Assembly (NCBI RefSeq): GCF_008632075.1
Contig: NZ_VWVM01000006.1
Location: 186,001 to 250,000 of the forward strand
Origin: Candidatus Pantoea gossypiicola
GTDB taxonomy: Bacteria; Pseudomonadota; Gammaproteobacteria; Enterobacterales; Enterobacteriaceae
Reading direction: 5' to 3'
DNA: 64,000 bases
The position numbers were made by a program, and so were the translations under genes. Under the pieces are notes generated by a model. That model was not told the DNA's origin. It saw nothing but the letters and a program-made list of their open reading frames with translations, and made no database searches. Each line of letters begins with the position of its first letter. The stretch's first letter is position 1. Shown in pieces: positions 57,380 through 64,000 of the stretch.

Positions 57380-58036
57380 TCATCGCGCCCAGTGATAAAC
57401 CTGCCAGCCGCGGTTTAGAGCTTCCTGATGCAGTTGTTCATCAGGGTTGATAACGTGGGCATGATCGGCCTGCTTCAGCAGTGGCAGGTCGTTCATGGAA
57501 TCGCTGTAGGCCCAGGTACGGTTAAAGTTCTCCTCCTGCTGCAGCGCTTTCCAGTCACCCAGGCGGGTCACTTTGCCCTCTTTGTAGGTCATGGTGCCGT
57601 AGGTGTTGCCGCTGTAGCGTTCATCCACGATCTCAACGCCAATCGCCAGCGCGCCGCAGGCACCCAGCTTCTCAGCAATCGGCACCACCAGATGTTCGCC
57701 ACTGGCAGAGATGATCATCACTCTGTCACCGCGTGTCCGGTGCCACTCAATGCGCTCGCGCGCTGCAGGATAAACGCGCGGCATGATGTCACGGTGAATG
57801 AAGCGGCGCACCCAGCCTTCAACGGTCAGTGTTGCCATGCCTGCCAGAGGGGAGAGTGTTTTATTCATATACTCTTCAATCGACAGCGTACCGGCGTAGT
57901 ACTGGTTCATTAATGCCTGTTCCTGATCAATCAGTTCGCTGGGGGCAAATCCCTGTGATACCAGCCAGCGCAGCCACAGGCTGGTGCTGTCTTCACAAAT
58001 CAGTGTTTCATCAAGATCAAAAAGGGCTAAGTCCAT
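57380..58036 (-). CDS. HAD-IB family phosphatase
   Basis: A 218-residue cytoplasmic phosphohydrolase of the HAD superfamily, subclass IB (SerB-like cap). Motif I is FDLDET with nucleophile Asp7 and acid Asp9, motif II ISASGEH, and motif III YKEGKVTRL plus YSDSMNDLPLL. The start at 58036 puts motif I at the N-terminus, as usual; the open frame upstream is dismissed. Relatives act on phosphoserine-like or lipid phosphates; the substrate is unknown. It converges on yliI. Confidence 0.88.
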   Translation of the reverse strand: MDLALFDLDETLICEDSTSLWLRWLVSQGFAPSELIDQEQALMNQYYAGTLSIEEYMNKTLSPLAGMATLTVEGWVRRFIHRDIMPRVYPAARERIEWHRTRGDRVMIISASGEHLVVPIAEKLGACGALAIGVEIVDERYSGNTYGTMTYKEGKVTRLGDWKALQQEENFNRTWAYSDSMNDLPLLKQADHAHVINPDEQLHQEALNRGWQVYHWAR

Positions 58037-58308
58037 GGTCGGTCTCCTCGGCTGACTGGCTTTCAGGTTAGCCGATAATTGTGACGGGCTTAACTCTTCT
58101 GCGAAAAATCGGAATTTCACGCAATTCAGAAAGTGACAGGCGCGGGAAAAAGCGGCACGTGCGCGGCGTTTATGCCAGGGTTACTCTACTAAACTCTAAA
58201 AAACTTTACGATTCGACGGTTTTTTTCGCTGCCGGCAACGGTTAGCGTTTGAGTGAGAATTTTCTGCCCCTGGAATTTCGATTTAACAAGGACAATTCGG
58301 CCAAGCCC

Positions 58309-59511
58309 ATGACAAACACTCGTTTCACATCTCGCCTGCGGCACCTCGTTGCCACCTCATTACTGATTATCGCCCCCATCAGCGCTTTTGCTGAACAGGC
58401 TCCCGCTGCGCCTGGCATTGATGCTAAAGCATGGATTCTGATCGATTATGCCAGCGGCAAAGTGTTAACCGAATCCAGCGCCGATCAGCGTCTTGATCCT
58501 GCCAGTCTGACCAAGATGATGACCAGCTACGTGGTCGGTCAGGCGATTAAAGCGGGCAAAATTAAACCGGATGACCTGGTCACCGTGGGACAGGATGCCT
58601 GGGCCACCGGCAATCCGAAGCTGCGTGGCTCTTCGCTGATGTTCCTCAAGCCGGGCGATCGGATACCGGTTCATGAGCTGAATAAAGGGATTGTGATCCA
58701 GTCCGGTAATGACGCCTGTATAGCGCTGGCAGATTATGTGGCGGGCAGTCAGGACTCGTTTATCGGCCTGATGAACAACTATGTAAAGGCGCTGGGACTC
58801 CAGAATACCCACTTTATGACGGTGCATGGTCTGGATGCTGAAGGGCAGTACAGCACCGCGCGGGATATGGCGCTGATTGCTCAGGCGCTGATCCGCGATG
58901 TGCCAGAAGAGTACGCACTGAATAAAGAGAAAGAGTTCACCTTCAACAATATTCGCCAGATTAACCGCAACCGTCTGTTGTGGAGCACCAACCTTAAGGT
59001 GGATGGCGTTAAAACCGGTCACACCTCCGGAGCGGGCAATAACCTGGTGGCTTCCGCGACCGAAGGCGATATGCGCCTGATCTCGGTAGTGCTCGGCACC
59101 GCCAGCGATGCCATACGTTTCCGCGAAAGTGAAAAGCTGCTGACATGGGGCTTCCGTTTCTTTGAAACGGTGACGCCGATTAAGGCGGATGCACCTTTTG
59201 CGCAGCAGCGGGTCTGGTTTGGTGATAAGAGCCAGGTGAATCTCGGGGTAGCGAAAGATGCGGCGCTGACCATCCCGAAAGGGCAGATGAAGAACCTGAA
59301 GGCGAGTTTTAAACTGACCACACCTCAGCTGGAAGCACCGCTGAAGAAGAATCAGGTAGTGGGCACTATCGATTTTCAGCTGGATGGCAAAACTATTGAG
59401 CAGCGTCCGCTGGTGGTGCTGCAGGATGTGCCGGAAGGCGGCTTCTTCAGCCGGATGATTGACTTCGTAATGATGAAGTTTAACGGCTGGTTCGGGAAGT
59501 GGTTGTCGTAA
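58309..59511 (+). CDS. dacC: D-alanyl-D-alanine carboxypeptidase DacC (PBP6)
   Basis: Trims the terminal D-Ala of peptidoglycan stem peptides at the periplasmic face. It has 400 residues, as in E. coli. The signal peptide ends ISAFA. Active-site motifs are SLTK (Ser66 nucleophile), SGN and KTGHT. The C-terminal beta domain ends in an amphipathic anchor helix ([20 protein letters not shown]). AAGGA lies about 16 bases before ATG 58309, a long spacing; homology decides the start. Confidence 0.95.
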   Translation: MTNTRFTSRLRHLVATSLLIIAPISAFAEQAPAAPGIDAKAWILIDYASGKVLTESSADQRLDPASLTKMMTSYVVGQAIKAGKIKPDDLVTVGQDAWATGNPKLRGSSLMFLKPGDRIPVHELNKGIVIQSGNDACIALADYVAGSQDSFIGLMNNYVKALGLQNTHFMTVHGLDAEGQYSTARDMALIAQALIRDVPEEYALNKEKEFTFNNIRQINRNRLLWSTNLKVDGVKTGHTSGAGNNLVASATEGDMRLISVVLGTASDAIRFRESEKLLTWGFRFFETVTPIKADAPFAQQRVWFGDKSQVNLGVAKDAALTIPKGQMKNLKASFKLTTPQLEAPLKKNQVVGTIDFQLDGKTIEQRPLVVLQDVPEGGFFSRMIDFVMMKFNGWFGKWLS

Positions 59512-59594
59512 GTGAGCAGGGACGCTGATCCGTCCCTGAGACGAGTGCTGTTTCCAAATCAGAATCCAGCAGCAACGCTTTAGCTCAGCGCGCT

Positions 59595-59697
59595 GGGAAC
59601 TGGGTCAGAAGAGGAAAGCGTCCCGCGCCATGGACGGCGCGGGTCGAGCGTGCCATGGATGGCGGTTTTTGCGTCTTTCCGATCTGACCCTGTTCCC
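59595..59697. repeat. palindromic intergenic element, copy C
   Basis: Ends GGGAACTGGGTCAGA and TCTGACCCTGTTCCC pair at 14 of 15 positions, with GAGGAAAGCGTC and GCGTCTTTCCGA inside. The inner stem CCCGCGCC/GGCGCGGG (59622-59643) is identical to that of copy A. A second stem GCCAT/ATGGC lies at 59652-59663. It fills the tail-to-tail gap between dacC and ybjG. Confidence 0.85.
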
Positions 59698-59769
59698 TGC
59701 GCAGGTTCGATCTCACCGCCAGTTGAAGCAGATTCCAGACAATTAAGGAGACGCAACCGCACCCCGTCC

Positions 59770-60375
59770 TTAATTCTGCGTCCAGCCCTTACGAATCGGC
59801 AGGGCAAACAGCGCCCGATAGAGCGGGTTGATCACCGCCAGCATCCGCTCGCCATAGAACTGCCACGCCAGATGTGACGCCAGACAGCTCAGCAGACCCA
59901 CCAGGAACCCGCCCAGCATATCCATTGGCCAGTGAACACCCAGATAAACCCGCGACCAGGCGATGGCACAACCCGCCATCATCAGTACCACACCCGACCA
60001 GAGGCGATGCCAGAAAATAAATGCCAGAGCAAAGGTGAATATTGTCGTGCCGTGATCGCTGGGATAGGAGTCATCGGCGGCGTGAGGCAGGAACTGATAA
60101 CCGTAGCCAATGGCGAAAGGGCGGGGATGCGGCAGCAGGTGGCCCACACACCAGGAGATCGCCAGCGCATAGATCAGCGCCATACCGGTTTTCAGTACCA
60201 GCGCCCGCTGCGAAGAGACCTGATCGCGCGGTCCCCAGAGCCACATCGCCACAATTAACAGCGGCACGATGGCGATCAAATCTCTGGCAATAAAGGTCGC
60301 CAGTTGCAGCAACCAGGCAGGTGACGCCGGTGTGGCATTGATGGCAGTAAACAGTGCGTGGTTCAGCTCTTCCAT
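59770..60375 (-). CDS. ybjG: undecaprenyl-diphosphatase YbjG
   Basis: Inner-membrane PAP2-family phosphatase that recycles undecaprenyl diphosphate for cell-wall synthesis. It has 201 residues and about five membrane segments. PAP2 motifs are GHLLPHPRP (C1, without the usual lysine at its start), SYPSDHGTTIF (C2) and SRVYLGVHWPMDML (C3). The pairing with dacC across the gap matches the E. coli neighbourhood apart from deoR. Confidence 0.93.
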   Translation of the reverse strand: MEELNHALFTAINATPASPAWLLQLATFIARDLIAIVPLLIVAMWLWGPRDQVSSQRALVLKTGMALIYALAISWCVGHLLPHPRPFAIGYGYQFLPHAADDSYPSDHGTTIFTFALAFIFWHRLWSGVVLMMAGCAIAWSRVYLGVHWPMDMLGGFLVGLLSCLASHLAWQFYGERMLAVINPLYRALFALPIRKGWTQN

Positions 60376-60776
60376 TTCGGGATAAATTCCTCAGCAGACA
60401 GGCCGGTCATCAGCGTCAGGCAACATCCAGTCACCCAGGCCCGATAACAGCGGCAAATAAACGTTCAGCGACAGCGCGCCTGACCAATCAATCAGCACAA
60501 TTTGCTAACTTATCAGCGCGCTATCCTGCTTTTTGTCGGGCTAATCGTCTATAGAAAGGCTCTTAATCTCATAATGAGTTGCACAACTGTTTAAGTTTTA
60601 TGACGGTTTGAGAGGTGATTACGGAGTGGAAGCGCGGGATGGGACGAAAAAGGCATAAAAAAACCCGCCGGGAAAAAGACCAGCGGGCTCCACAATTTGG
60701 GGATTTCAAAGAAAAGCAGTGGCACTTATTATGACTATCGCTTAACAATAAAGTTCTGGACGTCAGCAAAAAAATT
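60376..60776. other. ybjG-ybjL intergenic region
   Basis: 401 bases. The ybjG promoter should lie in the first part; no operator was recognised. The terminator of ybjL is at 60657-60690. Short palindromes such as CTCATAATGAG occur but have no clear role. Confidence 0.4.
60657..60690 (-). terminator. terminator of ybjL
   Basis: On the minus strand CCCGCTGG and the complementary CCGGCGGG pair imperfectly around TCTTTTTC and are followed by seven T residues. It is about 90 bases after the stop codon. Confidence 0.75.
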
Positions 60777-62465
60777 TTATAGGGGCAGTATCGGCCAGAT
60801 AATCACAATCAGCGTCCCCGCCAGCGTCAGTAACACGTTGGCGATCGCATAGGTTCCGGCATAGCCCAGCGCCGGAATATTACTGCGTGCGGTATCACTG
60901 ATGATCTCCATGGCTGGTGCGCAGGTTCGCGCGCCCATGATGGCCCCAAATAGCAGGGCGCGGTTCATTCGCAACACATAGGCTCCAAACAGATAGCAGA
61001 TGATCACCGGAATCAGGCTGACCAGCAGACCGCACAGCAGCATCAGCGCACCGTCGCTGCTCAGGCCGTGATTAATTCCGCTGCCGGCGCTTAATCCTAC
61101 ACCCGCCATAAATACCATCAGGCCGAACTCTTTCACCATGGTAAGCGCGCCCTGCGGAATATAGCCAAAGGTCGGATGGTTGGCGCGCAGGAAGCCAAGC
61201 ATGATACCGGCGAACAGCAGACCCGCCGCGTTCCCGATACCAAAACTGAAATTGCTGAACTGGAAGGTGATCAGACCAATCATCAGACCCACGATAAAGA
61301 AGGCGCAGAAGGCCAGAAGATCGGTCATCTGACTGTGAATCGCGATAAAGCCGATACGATCTGCCACGCTTTTCACCCGTCGCGCCTCGCCGCTGACCTG
61401 CAACACATCACCTTTATTGAGCATGATGCTGTCGTCGATCGGCATCTCGATCTGACTGCGTATTACGCGGTTCAGGAAGCAGCCGTGATCGGTAAGGTTT
61501 AACTTGCTGAGGCGTTTGTTTACTGCGTTATGGTTTTTCACCACGATCTCTTCGGTGACGATGCGCATATCCAGCAGGTCGCGGTCAAACACCTCTTTAC
61601 CGTTACGGAAACTGGGATCGAGCCGGGCGTGTGCGTCGGGATAGCCGACCAGCGAGATATCATCACCCAGTTGTAACACCGCATCCCCATCGGGACTGGC
61701 GAGAATACCGTTACGGCGGATACGCTCAATGTAGCAACCTGTCTGACGATAGATACCCAGCTCGCGCAGGTTTTTGCCGTCGCTCCACGCCACCAGTTCC
61801 GGGCCCACGCGATAGGCGCGGATCACCGGCAGAAAGACTTTACGCTGGCTGTCCGCATCCAGACCGCGCTCGCGGGCGATCTGCTGGGCGCTGGTGGGCA
61901 GATCCTGGTGTTGCAGGCGGGGCAGGTAACGGGCACCAAAAATCAGGCTGACCAGTCCAATCAGGTAGGTCACGGCATAACCGAGGCTCAGCTGATCCTG
62001 CATCAATCCAAGCTGCTTGGAATCGCTGATGCTTTGCCGCAGAGTATCACCCGCTCCGACCAGCACCGGTGTTGAGGTCATCGACCCGGCCAGCATGCCT
62101 GCGGTGAGACCAATATCCCAGCCAAAGAGTTTTCCCAGCCCCAGTGCCAGCAACAACGCGCTGACCACCATCACGATGGCGAGCATGAAATAGTTTTTGC
62201 CGTCGCGAAAGAAAATAGAAAAAAAGTTGGGACCCGCTTCAACACCAACACAAAAAATAAACAGCATAAAGCCCAGACTTAATGCATCGGTATTGATCGC
62301 GAAGTGCTGCTGCCCTAATAAGAGCGAAACCACTAATACGCCAATCGAATTTCCCAGCTGAACCGAGCCAAGACGCAACTTGCCCAGACAGAGGCCGAGC
62401 GCTAAAACGACAAATAATAACAAAATGTCATTTCCGCTTAACAATCCTGCGACGTTAATATTCAC
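60777..62465 (-). CDS. ybjL: YbjL, aspartate-alanine exchanger family transporter
   Basis: A 562-residue inner-membrane protein of the AAEx (AspT/YidE) family. Two blocks of membrane segments (about 10-165 and 380-560) flank two RCK_C/TrkA_C domains (about 205-370). The first block has [15 protein letters not shown] and [11 protein letters not shown]; the second has [18 protein letters not shown] and [13 protein letters not shown]. coli YbjL is reported to affect glutamate export; the physiological substrate is open. It is divergent from ybjM. Confidence 0.93.
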   Translation of the reverse strand: MNINVAGLLSGNDILLLFVVLALGLCLGKLRLGSVQLGNSIGVLVVSLLLGQQHFAINTDALSLGFMLFIFCVGVEAGPNFFSIFFRDGKNYFMLAIVMVVSALLLALGLGKLFGWDIGLTAGMLAGSMTSTPVLVGAGDTLRQSISDSKQLGLMQDQLSLGYAVTYLIGLVSLIFGARYLPRLQHQDLPTSAQQIARERGLDADSQRKVFLPVIRAYRVGPELVAWSDGKNLRELGIYRQTGCYIERIRRNGILASPDGDAVLQLGDDISLVGYPDAHARLDPSFRNGKEVFDRDLLDMRIVTEEIVVKNHNAVNKRLSKLNLTDHGCFLNRVIRSQIEMPIDDSIMLNKGDVLQVSGEARRVKSVADRIGFIAIHSQMTDLLAFCAFFIVGLMIGLITFQFSNFSFGIGNAAGLLFAGIMLGFLRANHPTFGYIPQGALTMVKEFGLMVFMAGVGLSAGSGINHGLSSDGALMLLCGLLVSLIPVIICYLFGAYVLRMNRALLFGAIMGARTCAPAMEIISDTARSNIPALGYAGTYAIANVLLTLAGTLIVIIWPILPL

Positions 62466-62723
62466 TGTTTAACTTCTTGTTTACGTGTAACCTGTTGAAG
62501 AGTGGCCTGTTTTTCGCTATCGTGAGCAGGCCGTTGAGGTGCTGTTGTATCAACACTGCAAATGGAACCGGTATCGCGGCGCTATTCTAATCACAAATAT
62601 CTTTCACAGCCATTGGCTGTTTTCATTCGTTACCACAGCGAACTGTTTCTTTTTATTTCCACCAGAACGCATCAGGGATATCAGCAGGTTATTGTCGGGG
62701 TTACTTTTAATCAGTGGGGTGGT

Positions 62724-63089
62724 ATGCCGCAGCGTTCTTATCTCTGGACTACCCGCCTGTGCGGCGTGGTGTTGTACAGTCTGGTGTTTGTTTTTACCTG
62801 TCATTTCTGGCAGGTCGGTCCCGGCCCGCTCCGTGGTCAGCCCGAATTACTGCTCTTTATGTTGCCCGGTATTGTAATGGCATTGATGCAGGTGGAAAGC
62901 CCGTTAAAAAGCACGCTGCTGATGGGACTCTGGGGAACGTTGCTGGCAGCACTTCTGCTCAATAACAGCCTGTTTATTCACAGCAGCGGACTGTTTGCCA
63001 TCGCATGGAGTCTCAGCGCGCTGTTCTGGGCAGGCTGTGGGGCATTGCTGGTACGATTGATGCAGATCGTGATGGCGTCGCTCAACTAA
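62724..63089 (+). CDS. ybjM: YbjM family inner-membrane protein
   Basis: A 121-residue protein with four predicted membrane segments and a short basic N-terminus (MPQRSYLWTTR). Length and place agree with E. coli YbjM (125 residues) between ybjL and grxA. Sequence similarity is modest: a LLFMLPGIVMAL stretch and an ALFWAGCGALL end. ATG 62724 follows GGGGTGGT; the open frame upstream is not protein-like. Function unknown. Confidence 0.75.
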   Translation: MPQRSYLWTTRLCGVVLYSLVFVFTCHFWQVGPGPLRGQPELLLFMLPGIVMALMQVESPLKSTLLMGLWGTLLAALLLNNSLFIHSSGLFAIAWSLSALFWAGCGALLVRLMQIVMASLN

Positions 63090-63122
63090 ACGGTGCCGGA
63101 TGGCTGGCGTCAGCCAGAGAGC

Positions 63123-63160
63123 AAAAAGGCGAGACAGGAAAACCCTGCCTCGCCTTTTTT
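63123..63160. terminator. bidirectional terminator between ybjM and grxA
   Basis: AAAAAGGCGAG and CTCGCCTTTTT form an 11-base stem with inner CAGG/CCTG pairing, with T runs on both strands. The flanking genes are convergent. Confidence 0.9.
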
Positions 63161-63177
63161 ATTCCGGTTATCTGCGC

Positions 63178-63441
63178 TTACGCGACAAATCCCAGATTCT
63201 CTTTGGTCCAGGCCGCAAACTCGGTGTAGCCACCGATATGTTTTTCGTCCACGAAAATCTGCGGCACGGTGCTGACCGGTTTACCGGCGCTGGCTTCCAG
63301 ATCGGCTTTAGTAATGCCTTCTGCATTAATATCGACATACTGATAGCTAAAATCATCGCGCTCCGCGGTCAGCTTGTCGGCCAGTTCATGGGCTCGGACA
63401 CAGTAGGGACAGCCCGGACGACCAAAAATAACAGCAATCAT
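63178..63441 (-). CDS. grxA: glutaredoxin 1
   Basis: Glutathione-dependent thiol-disulfide oxidoreductase that reduces ribonucleotide reductase and OxyR. It has 87 residues. The active site is Cys11-Pro-Tyr-Cys14; STVPQIFVDEKHIGGYTE holds the cis-proline and glutathione contacts. In E. coli OxyR induces it. Here a CRP-type palindrome lies 22-45 bases before its start. It is convergent with ybjM and divergent from ybjC-nfsA. Confidence 0.96.
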   Translation of the reverse strand: MIAVIFGRPGCPYCVRAHELADKLTAERDDFSYQYVDINAEGITKADLEASAGKPVSTVPQIFVDEKHIGGYTEFAAWTKENLGFVA

Positions 63442-63462
63442 TGATAACTCCTTGCAGCGACT

Positions 63463-63486
63463 ATTATGTGATGTGTATCACATAAT
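63463..63486. promoter_or_regulatory. CRP-like palindrome upstream of grxA
   Basis: Perfect ten-base arms, ATTATGTGAT and ATCACATAAT, around GTGT. The core TGTGA-N6-TCACA equals the CRP consensus. It lies 22-45 bases before grxA, so it overlaps the likely promoter or leader, and about 210 bases before ybjC. Confidence 0.7.
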
Positions 63487-63695
63487 CAAACAGAGAATGG
63501 CAACCATCATGCCCGCTCGTATCGCTTAAGGAAAGCAGGATTTGCCTGTTAGTCTGATGCCCGCACGCTATTGCTGCCGTTCAGGAAGCGTCTGAAATAA
63601 GGGCTTTTTTGCGACGGCAGCCCGTGTAATCCGCGCAATTTTTGGGTTGTTGACCATAATTGACGCTCAGTAAGCCGCAAAGGCAGGAGGATGTG

Positions 63696-63947
63696 ATGCA
63701 GAGTGTGGCCAGATTACCCCGGTTTATCGTGGTGCTGGAGGCGGCGGGCGGCCTGTTAATTCTGGGGGCGCTACTGCTGATTAACCACTGGCTGCCGCTG
63801 CCAGATCAGGCTGATGCCAGAACGCTGGCCATCCTGCTGTTCATCGCTGGTGTGGTGCTGATGCTGCCTGCTGCCTGGCTATTGATGTGGCGCACCGCGA
63901 AAGCTATCGCGCCACAGCTGTTCAATCAGATTGATAAAAAAAGATAA
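63696..63947 (+). CDS. ybjC: YbjC, DUF1418 family membrane protein
   Basis: An 83-residue inner-membrane protein with two predicted segments (FIVVLEAAGGLLILGALLLI and ILLFIAGVVLMLPAAWLLMW). It is somewhat shorter than E. coli YbjC (95). AGGAGG lies five bases before ATG 63696; the upstream open frame is dismissed. In E. coli ybjC, nfsA and rimK form a SoxRS-controlled operon, and nfsA follows here 16 bases on. Function unknown. Confidence 0.88.
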   Translation: MQSVARLPRFIVVLEAAGGLLILGALLLINHWLPLPDQADARTLAILLFIAGVVLMLPAAWLLMWRTAKAIAPQLFNQIDKKR

Positions 63948-63963
63948 TGTTGCTGGAGACTTT

Positions 63964-64000
63964 ATGACACCGACCATTGATTTACTGTGCAGCCACCGTT
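63964..64000 (+). CDS. nfsA: oxygen-insensitive NADPH nitroreductase NfsA, start only
   Basis: Only twelve codons are inside the window, reading MTPTIDLLCSHR, very close to the start of E. coli NfsA (MTPTIELICGHR, recalled). GGAG lies seven bases before the ATG. The place after ybjC supports the call. NfsA reduces nitroaromatics and quinones with NADPH and FMN. Confidence 0.8.
   Translation, partial: MTPTIDLLCSHR

Noticed and set aside
1..64000. CRISPR array, prophage, integrase, transposase, tRNA or rRNA
   Set aside because: No regularly spaced repeats, phage or transposase proteins, tRNA-like cloverleaf or rRNA sequence was recognised on reading both strands; faint tRNA-like folds cannot be excluded without a covariance search.

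Overview
The window is chromosomal DNA of a gamma-proteobacterium close to the enterobacteria, most likely Pantoea or another Erwiniaceae. The basis is proteins that read as close homologues of E. coli ones, plus blocks of E. coli gene order recalled from memory (osmF-yehYXW/yohO/mlrA; dinG-ybiB; rlmF...glnQPH-dps-rhtA-ompX-mntS-mntR-ybiR; ybiT; moeBA-iaaA-gsiABCD; dacC-ybjG-ybjL-ybjM-grxA-ybjC-nfsA). These blocks are broken by accessory modules. No rRNA, tRNA, CRISPR array, transposase or prophage was seen.

Layout. 1-3.6 kb: the end of a chemoreceptor gene, idi, a HigB/HigA-like toxin-antitoxin pair and an MFS transporter. 3.9-8.5 kb: the OsmF-YehYXW osmoprotectant ABC importer, the tiny membrane protein YohO and the curli regulator MlrA, with an MlrA-box-like palindrome upstream of mlrA. 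8.7-14.2 kb: an XRE-cupin regulator with a GNAT enzyme, SOS-controlled dinG, ybiB and an M20 amidohydrolase. 14.4-27.7 kb: a large histidine-utilisation island. hutH-hutU and hutF-hutD lie on the minus strand; hutC, hutI-hutG and an ABC importer with a second HutH-like gene lie on the plus strand. Six copies of a CTTGTATATACAAG-like palindrome mark its promoters and point to one HutC regulon. HutF plus an N-formylglutamate deformylase indicate the five-step pathway: histidine, urocanate, imidazolone propionate, formiminoglutamate, formylglutamate, glutamate.

27.7-37 kb: a flavin reductase, rlmF, the nitrogen-regulated glutamine importer glnHPQ, dps, rhtA, ompX and a manganese module (mntS, mntR, ybiR) with a clear MntR box. 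37.2-41.5 kb: a complete tripartite efflux pump (EmrA-like, EmrB-like, NodT-type outer-membrane factor). 41.5-45.1 kb: a long AT-rich leader, an H-NS-family gene, the ABC-F protein YbiT and a cluster of palindromic repeats. 45.1-54.1 kb: moeA-moeB, iaaA and the glutathione importer gsiABCD with a co-translated DUF4385 gene. 54.5-64 kb: a beta-carbonic anhydrase, a lipoprotein gene with an in-frame stop, yliI, a HAD phosphatase, dacC, ybjG, ybjL, ybjM, grxA, ybjC and the first codons of nfsA.

The points most worth a second look are: the HutH paralogue without the Ala-Ser-Gly triad that forms the MIO cofactor; a family of about 100-180 bp palindromic elements found only in tail-to-tail intergenic gaps, one carrying four perfect short hairpins in a row; an MntS homologue with a cysteine-rich N-terminal extension; and a perfect CRP-type palindrome next to grxA.
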